A stretch of DNA of 64,000 bases from Bathymodiolus brooksi (Eukaryota > Mollusca > Bivalvia > Mytilida > Modiolidae): NCBI GenBank assembly GCA_963680875.1, contig OY804584.1, positions 96,058,031-96,122,030 on the forward strand, written 5' to 3'. The notes under the pieces were generated by a model. It saw only the letters and a list, made by a program, of their open reading frames with translations. It did not search any database and was not told where the DNA came from. The position numbers and the translations under genes are program-made. Positions 38,651-53,300 of the stretch are shown piece after piece; position 1 is the first letter of the stretch, and every line of letters starts with the position of its first letter.

Positions 38651-41600
38651 TAAGATCTGCTTGTAATTCTCTGGTGCCAGTCTGTTGGTTAGCCTCTGAT
38701 CTAAGATATGCTGGTAACTCTCTGGTATCAGTCTGTTGGTTAGCCTCTGATCTAAGATCTGCTTGTAACTCTCTGGTGCCAGTCTGTTGATTAGCCTCTG
38801 ATCTAAGATATGCTGGTAACTCTCTGGTATCAGTCTGCTGGTTAGCCTCTGATCTAAGATATGCTGGTAACTCACGGTGTCAGTCTGTTGATTAGCCTCT
38901 GATCTAAGATCTGCTTGTAATTCTCTGGTGTCAGTCTGTTGATTAGCCTCTGATCTAAGATATGCTGGTAACTCTCTGGTATCAGTCTGTTCGTTAGCCT
39001 CTGATCTAAGATCTGCTTGTAACTCTCTCGTGCCAGTCTGTTGATTAGCCTCTGATCTAAGATCTGCTTGTAATTCTCTGGTGTTAGTCTGTTGACTAAC
39101 CTCTGATCTAAGATCTGCTTGTAACTCTCTGGTGTCAGTCTGTTGGTTAGCCTCTGATCTAAGATATGCTTGTAACTCTCTGGTATCAGTCTGTTGGTTA
39201 GCCTCTGATCTAAGATCTGCTTGTAACTCTCTGGTGCCAGTCTGTTGATTAGCCTCTGATCTAAGATCTGCTTGTAATTCTCTGGTGTCAGTCTGTTGAT
39301 TAGCCTCTGATTTAAGATATGCTGGTAACTAACGGTGTCAGTCTGTTGATTAGCCTCTGATCTAAGATCTACTTGTAATTCTCTGGTGTCAGTCTGTTGA
39401 TTAGCCTCTGATCTAAGATATGCTGGTAACTCTCTGGTATCAGTCTGTTGGTTAGCCTCTGATCTAAGATATGCTGGTAACTCTCTGGTGCCAGTCTGTT
39501 GATTAGCCTCTGATCTAAGATCTGCTTGTAACTCTCTGGTGTCAGTCTGTTGATTAGCCTCTGATCTAAGATCTGCTTGTAATTCTCTGGTGTCAGTCTG
39601 TTGATTAGCCTCTGATCTAAGATCTGCTTGTAATTCTCTGGTGCCAGTCTGTTGGTTAGCCTCTGATCTAAGATATGATGGTAACTCTCTGGTATCAGTC
39701 TGTTGGTTAGCCTCTGATCTAAGATCTGCTTGTAACTCTCTGGTGCCAGTCTGTTGATTAGCTTCTGATCTAAGATCTGCTTGTAATTCTCTGGTGTCAG
39801 TCTGTTGATTAGCCTCTGATCTAAGATATGCTGGTAACTCTCTGGTATCAATCTGCTGGTTAGCCTCTGATTTAAGATATGCTGGTAACTCACGGTGTCA
39901 ATCTGTTGATTAGCCTCTGATCTAAGATCTGCTTGTAATTCTCTGGTGTCAGTCTGTTGATTAGCCTCTGATCTAAGATATGCTGGTAACTCTCTGGTAT
40001 CAGTCTGTTCGTTAGCCTCTGATCTAAGATCTGCTTGTAACTCTCTCGTGCCAGTCTGTTGATTAGCCTCTGATCTAAGATCTGCTTATAATTCTCTGGT
40101 GTTAGTCTGTTGATTAACCTCTGATCTAAGATCTGCTTGTAACTCTCTGGTGTCAGTCTGTTGGTTAGCCTCTGATCTAAGATATGCTGGTAACTCTCTG
40201 GTATCAGTCTGTTGGTTAGCCTCTGATCTAAGATCTGCTTGTAACTCTCTGGTGCCAGTCTGTTGATTAGCCTCTGATCTAAGATCTCCTTGTAATTCTC
40301 TGGTGTCAGTCTGTTGATTAGCCTCTGATCTAAGATATTCTGGTAACTCACGGTGTCAGTCTGTTGATTAGCCTCTGATCTAAGATCTGCTTGTAATTCT
40401 CTGGTGTCAGTCTGTTGATTAGCCTCTGATCTAAGATCTGCTTGTAACTCTCTGGTGCCAGTCTGTTGGTTAGCCTCTGATCTAAGATCTGCTTGTAACT
40501 CTCTGGTGCCAGTCTGTTGATTGGCCTCTGATCTAAGATCTCCTTGTAATTCTCTGGTGTCAGTCTGTTGATTAGCCTCTGATCTAAGATATGCTGGTAA
40601 CTCACGGTGTCAGTCTGTTGATTAGCCTCTAATCTAAGATCTGCTTGTAATTCTCTGGTGTCAGTCTGTTGATTAGCCTCTGATCTAAGATCTGCTTGTA
40701 ATTCTCTGGTGTCAGTCTGTTGATTAACCTCTGATCTAAGATCTTCTTGTAATTCTCTGGTATCAGTCTGTTGATTAGCCTCTGATCTAAGATCTGTTGT
40801 TAACTCTCTGGTATCAATCTGTTGATTAGCCTCTGATCTAAGATCTGTCGTTAACTCTCTTGTGCCAGTCTGTTGATTAGCCTCTGATCTAAGATCTGCT
40901 TGTAACTCTCTGGTGCCAGTCTGTTGATTAGCCTCTGATCTAAGATCTGCTTGTAACTCTCTGGTGCCAATCTGTTGTTTAGCCTCTGATCTAAGATCTA
41001 CTTGTAATTCTCTGGTGTCAGTCTGTTGATTAGCCTCTGATCTAAGATCTGCTTGTAATTCTCTGGTGTCAGTCTGTTGATTAGCCTCTGATCTAAGATA
41101 TGCTGGTAACTCACGGTGTCAGTCTGTTGATTAGCCTCTGATCTAGGAACTGCTTGTAACTCTCTGGTGCCAGTCTGTTGATTAGCCTCTGATCTAAGAT
41201 CTGCTTGTAATTCTCTGGTGTCAGTCTGTTGATTAGCCTCTGATCTAAGATCTGCTTGTAATTCTCTGGTGTCAGTCTGTTGATTAGCCTCTGATCTAAG
41301 ATATGCTGGTAACTCTCTGGTATCAGTCTGCTGGTTAGCCTCTGATTTAAGATATGCTGGTAACTCACGGTGTCAGTCTGTTGATTAGCCTCTGATCTAA
41401 GATCTGTTTGTAACTCTCTGGTGCAAGGCTGTTGGTTAGCCTCTGATCTAAGATCTGTTGTCAACTCCCTTGTGCCAGTCTGTTGATTAACCTCTGAACC
41501 AAGATCTGCTGTCAACTTCTCTTGTGCCAGTCTGTTGATTAACTTCTCATCTAAGATCTGTTAGTAACTCTCTTGTGCCAGTCTGTTGATTAACATTTGA

Positions 41601-42009
41601 TCTAAGATCGTCCGGTCAACTCTATTGGGCCAGTCTGTTGATTAGCTTCTCATCTAAGATCTGTTGGTAACTCTCTTGTGCCAGTCTGTTGGTTAGCCTC
41701 TGATCTATGATATGTTGGTAACTCTCTGGTGCCAGTCTGTTGATTAGCCCCTGATCTAAGATCTGTTTGTAATTCTCTTGTGCCAGTCTGTTGGTTAGCC
41801 TCTGATCTAAGATATGTTGTCAACTCTCTTGTGCCAATCTGTTGGTTAGCCTCTGATCTAAGATCTGTTGTTAACTCTCTTGTGTTAGTCTGTTGATTAG
41901 CCTCTAATCTGCGATATGTTGGTAACTCTCTTGTGCCAGTCTATTGGTTAGCCCCTGATCTAAGATATGTTGTCAACTCTCTTTGCCAGTCTATTGACTA
42001 GCCTCTGAT

Positions 42010-44161
42010 CTAAGATGCTTGTACCTCTTTGGTGCCAGGCTGTTTATTAGCCTCTGATCTAAGATATGTTGGCAACTCTCTTGTGCCAGTCTGTTGGTCC
42101 AGCCTCTGATCTAAAATCTGTTGGTAACTCTCTTGTGCCAGTCTGTTGTTTAGCCTCTGATCTAAGATATGTTGGTAACTCTCTGGTGTCAGTCTGTTGG
42201 TTAGCCTCTGATCTAAGATATGTTGGTAACTCTCTGTTGCCAGTCTGTTGGTTAGCCTCTGATCTAAGATATGCTGGTAACTCACGGTGTCAGTCTGTTG
42301 ATTAGCCTCTGATCTAGGATCTGCTTGTAACTCTCTGGTGCCAGTCTGTTGATTAGCCTCTGATCTAAGATCTGCTTGTAATTCTCTGGTGTCAGTCTGT
42401 TGATTAGCCTCTGATCTAAGATATGCTGGTAACTCTCTGGTATCAGTCTGCTGGTTAGCCTCTGATTTAAGATATGCTGGTAACTCACGGGGTCAGTCTG
42501 TTGATTAGCCTCTGATCTAAGATCTGTTTGTAACTCTCTGGTGCAAGGCTGTTGGTTAGCCTCTGATCTAAGATCTGTTGTCAACTCCCTTGTGCCAGTC
42601 TGTTGATTAACCTCTGAACCAAGATCTGCTGTCAACTTCTCTTGTGCCAGTCTGTTGATTAACTTCTCATCTAAGATCTGTTAGTAACTCTCTTGTGCCA
42701 GTCTGTTGATTAACCTCTGATCTAAGATCTGCTGTCAACTCTCTTGTGCCAGTCTGTTGATTAGCTTCTCATCTACGATCTGTTGGTAACTCTCTTGTGC
42801 CAGTCTGTTGGTTAGCCTCTGATCTATGATATGTTGGTAACTCTCTGGTGCCAGTCTGTTGATTAGCCCCTGATCTAAGATCTGTTTGTAATTCTCTTGT
42901 GCCAGTCTGTTGGTTAACCTCTGATCTAAGATATGTTGTCAACTCTCTTGTGCCAATCTGTTGGTTAGCCTCTGATCTAAGATCTGTTGTTAACTCTCTT
43001 TGCCCAGTCTATTGACTAGCCTCTGATCTAAGATGCTTGTACCTCTTTGGTGCCAGGCTGTTTATTAGCCTCTGATCTAAGATATGTTGGCAACTCTCTT
43101 GTGCCAGTCTGTTGGTCCAGCCTCTGATCTAAAATCTGTTGGTAACTCTCTTGTGCCAGTCTGTTGTTTAGCCTCTGATCTAAGATATGTTGGTAACTCT
43201 CTGGTGTCAGTCTGTTGGTTAGCCTCTGATCTAAGATATGTTGGTAACTCTCTGTTGCCAGTCTGCTGGTTAGCCTCTGATCTAAGATATGCTGGTAACT
43301 CTCTGGTGCCTGGCTGTTGGTTAGCCTCTGATCTAAGATATGTTGTCAACTCTCTTGTGCCAATCTGTTGGTTAGCCTCTGATCTAAGATCTGTTGTTAA
43401 CTCTCTTGTGTTAGTCTGTAGATTAGCCTCTAATCTGCGATATGTTGGTAACTCTCTTGTGCCAGTCTATTGGTTAGCCCCTGATCTAAGATATGTTGTC
43501 AACTCTCTTTGCCAGTCTATTGACTAGCCTCTGATCTAAGATGCTTGTACCTCTTTGGTGCCAGGCTGTTTATTAGCCTCTGATCTAAGATATGTTGGCA
43601 ACTCTCTTGTGCCAGTCTGTTGGTCCAGCCTCTGATCTAAAATCTGTTGGTAACTCTCTTGTGCCAGTCTGTTGTTTAGCCTCTGATCTAAGATATGTTG
43701 GTAACTCTCTGGTGTCAGTCTGTTGGTTAGCCTCTGATCTAAGATATGTTGGTAACTCTCTGTTGCCAGTCTGTTGGTTAGCCTCTGATCTAAGATATGC
43801 TGGTAACTCACGGTGTCAGTCTGTTGATTAGCCTCTGATCTAGGATCTGCTTGTAACTCTCTGGTGCCAGTCTGTTGATTAGCCTCTGATCTAAGATCTG
43901 CTTGTAATTCTCTGGTGTCAGTCTGTTGATTAGCCTCTGATCTAAGATATGCTGGTAACTCTCTGGTATCAGTCTGCTGGTTAGCCTCTGATTTAAGATA
44001 TGCTGGTAACTCACGGTGTCAGTCTGTTGATTAGCCTCTGATCTAAGATCTGTTTGTAACTCTCTGGTGCAAGGCTGTTGGTTAGCCTCTGATCTAAGAT
44101 CTGTTGTCAACTCCCTTGTGCCAGTCTGTTGATTAACCTCTGAACCAAGATCTGCTGTCAA
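42010..44161. repeat. 1526-bp-offset duplication inside array 2
   Basis: The block 42010-42635 recurs at 43536-44161, including the 50-bp unit, the accaagatctgctgtcaact variant near 42620 and 44145, and the cttgtacctctttgg variant. The offset is 1526 bp. A few single-base differences are visible (cacggggtc at 42487 versus cacggtgtc at 44013). Confidence 0.8.
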
Positions 44162-47100
44162 CTTCTCTAGTGCCAGTCTGTTGATTAACTTCTCATCTAA
44201 GATCTGTTAGTAACTCTCTTGTGCCAGTCTGTTGATTAACCTCTGATCTAAGATCTGCTGTCAACTCTCTTGTGCCAGTCTGTTGATTAGCTTCTCATCT
44301 ACGATCTGTTGGTAACTCTCTTGTGCCAGTCTGTTGGTTAGCCTCTGATCTATGATATGTTGGTAACTCTCTGGTGCCAGTCTGTTGATTAGCCCCTGAT
44401 CTAAGATCTGTTTGTAATTCTCTTGTGCCAGTCTGTTGGTTAACCTCTGATCTAAGATATGTTGTCAACTCTCTTGTGCCAATCTGTTGGTTAGCCTCTG
44501 ATCTAAGATCTGTTGTTAACTCTCTTGTGTTAGTCTGTTGATTAGCCTCTAATCTGCGATATGTTGGTAACTCTCTTGTGCCAGTCTATTGGTTAGCCCC
44601 TGATCTAAGATATGTTGTCAACTCTCTTTGCCAGTCTATTGACTAGCCTCTGATCTAAGATGCTTGTACCTCTTTGGTGCCAGGCTGTTTATTAGCCTCT
44701 GATCTAAGATATGTTGGCAACTCTCTTGTGCCAGTCTGTTGGTCCAGCCTCTGATCTAAAATCTGTTGGTAACTCTCTTGTGCCAGTCTGTTGTTTAGCC
44801 TCTGATCTAAGATATGTTGGTAACTCTCTGGTGTCAGTCTGTTGGTTAGCCTCTGATCTAAGATATGTTGGTAACTCTCTGTTGCCAGTCTGCTGGTTAG
44901 CCTCTGATCTAAGATATGCTGGTAACTCTCTGGTGCCTGGCTGTTGGTTAGCCTCTGATCTAAGATATGTTGGTAACTCTCTTTTGCCAGTCTGTTGGTC
45001 TAACCTCTGATCTAACATCTGTTGTCAACTATCTTGTGCCATTCTGTTGATTAGCCTCTGAGCTAAGATCTGTTGTCAACTCTCTTGTGCCTGTCTGCTG
45101 GTTAACCTCTGATCTAAGATATGCTGGTAACTCACGGTGTCAGTCTGTTGATTAGCCTCTGATCTAGGATCTGCTTGTAACTCTCTGGTGCCAGTCTGTT
45201 GATTAGCCTCTGATCTAAGATATGTTGGCAACTCTCTTGTGCCAGTCTGTTGGTCCAGCCTCTGATCTAAAATCTGTTGGTAACTCTCTTGTGCCAGTCT
45301 GTTGTTTAGCCTCTGATCTAAGATATGTTAGTAACTCTCTGGTGTCAGTCTGTTGGTTAGCCTCTGATCTAAGATATGTTGGTAACTCTCTGTTGCCAGT
45401 CTGCTGGTTAGCCTCTGATCTAAGATATGCTGGTAACTCTCTGGTGCCTGGCTGTTGGTTAGCCTCTGATCTAAGATATGTTGGTAACTCTCTTTTGCCA
45501 GTCTGTTGGTCTAACCTCTGATCTAACATCTGTTGTCAACTATCTTGTGCCATTCTGTTGATTAGCCTCTGATCTAAGATATGTTGTCAACTCTCTTGTG
45601 CCTGTCTGCTGGTTAACCTCTGATCTAAGATATGCTGGTAACTCACGGTGTCAGTCTGTTGATTAGCCTCTGATCTAGGATCTGCTTGTAACTCTCTGGT
45701 GCCAGTCTGTTGATTAGCCTCTGATCTAAGATCTGCTTGTAATTCTCTGGTGTCAGTCTGTTGATTAGCCTCTGATCTAAGATCTGCTTGTAATTCTCTG
45801 GTGTCAGTCTGTTGATTAGCCTCTGATCTAAGATATGATGGTAACTCTCTGGTGCCAGTCTGTTGGTTAGCCTCTGATCTAAGATCTGCTTGTACCTCTT
45901 TGGTGCCAGGCTGTTTATTAGCCTCTGATCTAAGATATGTTGGCAACTCTCTTGTGCCAGTCTGTTGGTCCAGCCTCTGATCTAAAATCTGCTTGTAATT
46001 CTCTTGTGCCAGTCTGTTGTTTAGCCTCTGATCTAAGATATGTTGGTAACTCTCTGGTGTCAGTCTGTTGGTTAGCCTCTGATCTAAGATATGTTGGTAA
46101 CTCTCTGTTGCCAGTCTGCTGGTTAGCCTCTGATCTAAGATATGCTGGTAACTCTCTGGTGCCTGGCTGTTGGTTAGCCTCTGATCTAAGATATGTTGGT
46201 AACTCTCTTTTGCCAGTCTGTTGGTCTAACCTCTGATCTAACATCTGTTGTCAACTATCTTGTGCCATTCTGTTGATTAGCCTCTGATCTAAGATCTGTT
46301 GTCAACTCTCTTGTGCCTGTCTGCTGGTTAACCTCTGATCTAAGATATGCTGGTAACTCACGGTGTCAGTCTGTTGATTAGCCTCTGATCTAGGATCTGC
46401 TTGTAACTCTCTGGTGCCAGTCTGTTGATTAGCCTCTGATCTAAGATATGTTGGCAACTCTCTTGTGCCAGTCTGTTGGTCCAGCCTCTGATCTAAAATC
46501 TGTTGGTAACTCTCTTGTGCCAGTCTGTTGTTTAGCCTCTGATCTAAGATATGTTGGTAACTCTCTGGTGTCAGTCTGTTGGTTAGCCTCTGATCTAAGA
46601 TATGTTGGTAACTCTCTGTTGCCAGTCTGCTGGTTAGCCTCTGATCTAAGATATGCTGGTAACTCTCTGGTGCCTGGCTGTTGGTTAGCCTCTGATCTAA
46701 GATATGTTGGTAACTCTCTTTTGCCAGTCTGTTGGTCTAACCTCTGATCTAACATCTGTTGTCAACTATCTTGTGCCATTCTGTTGATTAGCCTCTGATC
46801 TAAGATCTGTTGTCAACTCTCTTGTGCCTGTCTGCTGGTTAACCTCTGATCTAAGATATGCTGGTAACTCACGGTGTCAGTCTGTTGATTAGCCTCTGAT
46901 CTAGGATCTGCTTGTAACTCTCTGGTGCCAGTCTGTTGATTAGCCTCTGATCTAAGATATGTTGGCAACTCTCTTGTGCCAGTCTGTTGGTCCAGCCTCT
47001 GATCTAAAATCTGTTGGTAACTCTCTTGTGCCAGTCTGTTGTTTAGCCTCTGATCTAAGATATGTTAGTAAGTCTCTGGTGTCAGTCTGTTGGTTAGCCT

Positions 47101-50100
47101 CTGATCTAAGATATGTTGGTAACTCTCTGTTGACAGTCTGCTGGTTAGCCTCTGATCTAAGATATGCTGGTAACTCTCTGGTGCCTGGCTGTTGGTTAGC
47201 CTCTGATCTAAGATATGTTGGTAACTCTCTTTTGCCAGTCTGTTGGTCTAACCTCTGATCTAACATCTGTTGTCAACTATCTTGTGCCATTCTGTTGATT
47301 AGCCTCTGATCTAAGATCTGTTGTCAACTCTCTTGTGCCTGTCTGCTGGTTAACCTCTGATCTAAGATATGCTGGTAACTCACGGTGTCAGTCTGTTGAT
47401 TAGCCTCTGATCTAGGATCTGCTTGTAACTCTCTGGTGCCAGTCTGTTGATTAGCCTCTGATCTAAGATCTGCTTGTAATTCTCTGGTGTCAGTCTGTTG
47501 ATTAGCCTCTGATCTAAGATCTGCTTGTAATTCTCTGGTGTCAGTCTGTTGATTAGCCTCTGATCTAAGATATGATGGTAACTCTCTGGTGCCAGTCTGT
47601 TGGTTAGCCTCTGATCTAAGATCTGCTTGTACCTCTTTGGTGCCAGGCTGTTTATTAGCCTCTGATCTAAGATATGTTGGCAACTCTCTTGTGCCAGTCT
47701 GTTGGTCCAGCCTCTGATCTAAAATCTGTTGGTAACTCTCTTGTACCAGTCTGTTGTTTAGCCTCTGATCTAAGATATGTTGGTAACTCTCTTGTGCCAG
47801 TCTGTTGTTTAGCCTCTGATCTAAGATATGTTGGTAACTCTCTGTTGCCAGTCTGCTGGTTAGCCTCTGATCTAAGATATGCTGGTAACTCTCTGGTGCC
47901 TGGCTGTTGGTTAGCCTCTGATCTAAGATCTGTTGTTAACTCTCTTTTGCCAGTCTGTTGGTCTAACCTCTGATCTAACATCTGTTGTCAACTATCTTGT
48001 GCCATTCTGTTGATTAGCCTCTGATCTAAGATCTGTTGTCAACTCTCTTGTGCCTGTCTGCTGGTTAACCTCTGATGTAAGATATGCTGGTAACTCACGG
48101 TGTCAGTCTGTTGATTAGCCTCTGATCTAGGATCTGCTTGTAACTCTCTGGTGCCAGTCTGTTGATTAGCCTCTGATCTAAGATCTGCTTGTAATTCTCT
48201 GGTGTCAGTCTGTTGATTAGCCTCTGATCTAAGATCTGCTTGTAATTCTCTGGTGTCAGTCTGTTGATTAGCCTCTGATCTAAGATATGCTGGTAACTCT
48301 CTGGTATCAGTCTGCTGGTTAGCCTCTGATTTAAGATATGCTGGTAACTCACGGTGTCAGTCTGTTGATTAGCCTCTGATCTAAGATCTGTTTGTAACTC
48401 TCTGGTGCAAGGCTGTTGGTTAGCCTCTGATCTAAGATCTGTTGTCAACTCCCTTGTGCCAGTCTGTTGATTAACCTCTGAACCAAGATCTGCTGTCAAC
48501 TTCTCTTGTGCCAGTCTGTTGATTAACTTCTCATCTAAGATCTGTTAGTAACTCTCTTGTGCCAGTCTGTTGATTAACCTCTGATCTAAGATCTGCTGTC
48601 AACTCTCTTGTGCCAGTCTGTTGATTAGCTTCTCATCTAAGATCTGTTGGTAACTCTCTTGTGCCAGTCTGTTGGTTAGCCTCTGATCTATGATATGTTG
48701 GTAACTCTCTGGTGCCAGTCTGTTGATTAGCCCCTGATCTAAGATCTGTTTGTAATTCTCTTGTGCCAGTCTGTTGGTTAGCCTCTGATCTAAGATATGT
48801 TGTCAACTCTCTTGTGCCAATCTGTTGGTTAGCCTCTGATCTAAGATCTGTTGTTAACTCTCTTGTGTTAGTCTGTTGATTAGCCTCTAATCTGCGATAT
48901 GTTGGTAACTCTCTTGTGCCAGTCTATTGGTTAGCCCCTGATCTAAGATATGTTGTCAACTCTCTTTGCCAGTCTATTGACTAGCCTCTGATCTAAGATG
49001 CTTGTACCTCTTTGGTGCCAGGCTGTTTATTAGCCTCTGATCTAAGATATGTTGGCAACTCTCTTGTGCCAGTCTGTTGGTCCAGCCTCTGATCTAAATT
49101 CTGTTGGTAACTCTCTTGTGCGAATCTGTTGTTTAGCCTCTGATCTAAGATATGTTGGTAACTCTCTGGTGCCTGGCTGTTGGTTAGCCTCTGATCTAAG
49201 ATCTGTTGTTAACTCTCTTTTGCCAGTCTGTTGGTCTAACCTCTGATCTAACATCTGTTGTCAACTATCTTGTGCCATTCTGTTGATTAGCCTCTGATCT
49301 AAGATCTGTTGTCAACTCTCTTGTGCCTGTCTGCTGGTTAACCTCTGATCTAAGATATGCTGGTAACTCTCTTGTGCCAGTCTGTTGGTTAGCCTCTGAT
49401 CTAAGATATGCTGGTAACTCTCTTGTGCCAGTCTGTTGGTTAGCCTCTGATCTAAGATATATTGGATACTTTCTTGTGCCAGTCTGTTGGCTAGCCTCTG
49501 ATCTAAGATATGTTGGTAACTCTCTGGTGTCAGTCTGATGGTTAGCCTCTGATCTAAGATATGCTGGTAACTCTCTTGTGCCAGTCTGTTGGTTAGCCTC
49601 TGATCTCAGATATGTTGGGTACTTTCTTGTGCCAATCTGTTGGGTAGCTTCTGATCTAAGATATATTGGGTACTTTCTTGTGCCAGTCTGTTGGCTAGCC
49701 TCTGATCTAAGATATGTTGGTAACTCTCTTGTGCCAGTCTGTTGGATAGCCTCTGATGTAAGATCTGTTGGTAACTCTGGTGCTACTCTGTTTGTTAGCC
49801 TCTGATCTAAGATCTGTTTGTAACTCTCTGGTGCCAGTCTGTTGGTTAGCCTCTGATCTAAGATATGTTGGTAACTCTCTGGTGCCAGTCTGTTAGTTAG
49901 CCTCTGATCTAAGATCTTTTGATAACTCTCTGATGCCAGTCTGTTGGTTAGCTTCTGATCTAAGATATTTTGGTTAGCCTCTGGTCTAGGATATGTTAGC
50001 AACTCTCTTGTGTCAGTCCGCTGGTTCGCCTCTGATCTAAGATCTTTTGATAACTCTCTGGTGCCAGTTTGTTGATTAGCCTCTGGTCCAAGATCTGTTG

Positions 50101-50381
50101 ATAACTGTCTGGTGCTAGTCTGTTGGTTAGCCTCTGATCTAAGATATGTTGGTAACTCTCTGGTGCCAGTCTGTTAGTTAGCCTCTGATCTAAGATCTTT
50201 TGATAACTCTCTGGTGCCAGTCTGTTGGTTAGCTTCTGATCTAAGATATGTTGGTTAGCCTCTGGTCTAGGATATGTTAGCAACTCTCTTGTGTCAGTCC
50301 GCTGGTTAGCCTCTGATCTAAGATCTTTTGATAACTCTATGGTGCCAGTTTGTTGATTAGCCTCTGGTCTAACATCTGTTG
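43650..50381. repeat. 6732-bp tandem duplication, copy A
   Basis: Every frame block and rare variant from 43808 to 50283 recurs at +6732: the block starts 43808, 44704, 45215, 45587, 45930, 46441, 46952, 47324, 47667, 48095, 49042 and 49265 all have partners. 6732 is 132 x 51. The junction lies in atctgttg|g: copy A starts near 43650 and ends at 50381, where copy B begins. Confidence 0.9.
44704..47462. repeat. Nested 511-bp (10-unit) and 1737-bp repeats
   Basis: A block of ten units (511 bp) starts at 44704 and 45215 and again at 45930, 46441 and 46952. The longer block from 45587-45946 recurs at 47324-47683, a 1737-bp offset. The same nest is carried again by the 6732-bp copy B. Rare variants (gttagtaactc, gttagtaagtc, gttgacagtc) mark individual copies. 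Confidence 0.85.
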
Positions 50382-53300
50382 GTAACTCTCTTGTGCCAGT
50401 CTGTTGTTTAGCCTCTGATCTAAGATATGTTGGTAACTCTCTGGTGTCAGTCTGTTGGTTAGCCTCTGATCTAAGATATGTTGGTAACTCTCTGTTGCCA
50501 GTCTGTTGGTTAGCCTCTGATCTAAGATATGCTGGTAACTCACGGTGTCAGTCTGTTGATTAGCCTCTGATCTAGGATCTGCTTGTAACTCTCTGGTGCC
50601 AGTCTGTTGATTAGCCTCTGATCTAAGATCTGCTTGTAATTCTCTGGTGTCAGTCTGTTGATTAGCCTCTGATCTAAGATATGCTGGTAACTCTCTGGTA
50701 TCAGTCTGCTGGTTAGCCTCTGATTTAAGATATGCTGGTAACTCACGGTGTCAGTCTGTTGATTAGCCTCTGATCTAAGATCTGTTTGTAACTCTCTGGT
50801 GCAAGGCTGTTGGTTAGCCTCTGATCTAAGATCTGTTGTCAACTCCCTTGTGCCAGTCTGTTGATTAACCTCTGAACCAAGATCTGCTGTCAACTTCTCT
50901 AGTGCCAGTCTGTTGATTAACTTCTCATCTAAGATCTGTTAGTAACTCTCTTGTGCCAGTCTGTTGATTAACCTCTGATCTAAGATCTGCTGTCAACTCT
51001 CTTGTGCCAGTCTGTTGATTAGCTTCTCATCTACGATCTGTTGGTAACTCTCTTGTGCCAGTCTGTTGGTTAGCCTCTGATCTATGATATGTTGGTAACT
51101 CTCTGGTGCCAGTCTGTTGATTAGCCCCTGATCTAAGATCTGTTTGTAATTCTCTTGTGCCAGTCTGTTGGTTAACCTCTGATCTAAGATATGTTGTCAA
51201 CTCTCTTGTGCCAATCTGTTGGTTAGCCTCTGATCTAAGATCTGTTGTTAACTCTCTTGTGTTAGTCTGTTGATTAGCCTCTAATCTGCGATATGTTGGT
51301 AACTCTCTTGTGCCAGTCTATTGGTTAGCCCCTGATCTAAGATATGTTGTCAACTCTCTTTGCCAGTCTATTGACTAGCCTCTGATCTAAGATGCTTGTA
51401 CCTCTTTGGTGCCAGGCTGTTTATTAGCCTCTGATCTAAGATATGTTGGCAACTCTCTTGTGCCAGTCTGTTGGTCCAGCCTCTGATCTAAAATCTGTTG
51501 GTAACTCTCTTGTGCCAGTCTGTTGTTTAGCCTCTGATCTAAGATATGTTGGTAACTCTCTGGTGTCAGTCTGTTGGTTAGCCTCTGATCTAAGATATGT
51601 TGGTAACTCTCTGTTGCCAGTCTGCTGGTTAGCCTCTGATCTAAGATATGCTGGTAACTCTCTGGTGCCTGGCTGTTGGTTAGCCTCTGATCTAAGATAT
51701 GTTGGTAACTCTCTTTTGCCAGTCTGTTGGTCTAACCTCTGATCTAACATCTGTTGTCAACTATCTTGTGCCATTCTGTTGATTAGCCTCTGAGCTAAGA
51801 TCTGTTGTCAACTCTCTTGTGCCTGTCTGCTGGTTAACCTCTGATCTAAGATATGCTGGTAACTCACGGTGTCAGTCTGTTGATTAGCCTCTGATCTAGG
51901 ATCTGCTTGTAACTCTCTGGTGCCAGTCTGTTGATTAGCCTCTGATCTAAGATATGTTGGCAACTCTCTTGTGCCAGTCTGTTGGTCCAGCCTCTGATCT
52001 AAAATCTGTTGGTAACTCTCTTGTGCCAGTCTGTTGTTTAGCCTCTGATCTAAGATATGTTAGTAACTCTCTGGTGTCAGTCTGTTGGTTAGCCTCTGAT
52101 CTAAGATATGTTGGTAACTCTCTGTTGCCAGTCTGCTGGTTAGCCTCTGATCTAAGATATGCTGGTAACTCTCTGGTGCCTGGCTGTTGGTTAGCCTCTG
52201 ATCTAAGATATGTTGGTAACTCTCTTTTGCCAGTCTGTTGGTCTAACCTCTGATCTAACATCTGTTGTCAACTATCTTGTGCCATTCTGTTGATTAGCCT
52301 CTGATCTAAGATATGTTGTCAACTCTCTTGTGCCTGTCTGCTGGTTAACCTCTGATCTAAGATATGCTGGTAACTCACGGTGTCAGTCTGTTGATTAGCC
52401 TCTGATCTAGGATCTGCTTGTAACTCTCTGGTGCCAGTCTGTTGATTAGCCTCTGATCTAAGATCTGCTTGTAATTCTCTGGTGTCAGTCTGTTGATTAG
52501 CCTCTGATCTAAGATCTGCTTGTAATTCTCTGGTGTCAGTCTGTTGATTAGCCTCTGATCTAAGATATGATGGTAACTCTCTGGTGCCAGTCTGTTGGTT
52601 AGCCTCTGATCTAAGATCTGCTTGTACCTCTTTGGTGCCAGGCTGTTTATTAGCCTCTGATCTAAGATATGTTGGCAACTCTCTTGTGCCAGTCTGTTGG
52701 TCCAGCCTCTGATCTAAAATCTGCTTGTAATTCTCTTGTGCCAGTCTGTTGTTTAGCCTCTGATCTAAGATATGTTGGTAACTCTCTGGTGTCAGTCTGT
52801 TGGTTAGCCTCTGATCTAAGATATGTTGGTAACTCTCTGTTGCCAGTCTGCTGGTTAGCCTCTGATCTAAGATATGCTGGTAACTCTCTGGTGCCTGGCT
52901 GTTGGTTAGCCTCTGATCTAAGATATGTTGGTAACTCTCTTTTGCCAGTCTGTTGGTCTAACCTCTGATCTAACATCTGTTGTCAACTATCTTGTGCCAT
53001 TCTGTTGATTAGCCTCTGATCTAAGATCTGTTGTCAACTCTCTTGTGCCTGTCTGCTGGTTAACCTCTGATCTAAGATATGCTGGTAACTCACGGTGTCA
53101 GTCTGTTGATTAGCCTCTGATCTAGGATCTGCTTGTAACTCTCTGGTGCCAGTCTGTTGATTAGCCTCTGATCTAAGATATGTTGGCAACTCTCTTGTGC
53201 CAGTCTGTTGGTCCAGCCTCTGATCTAAAATCTGTTGGTAACTCTCTTGTGCCAGTCTGTTGTTTAGCCTCTGATCTAAGATATGTTGGTAACTCTCTGG

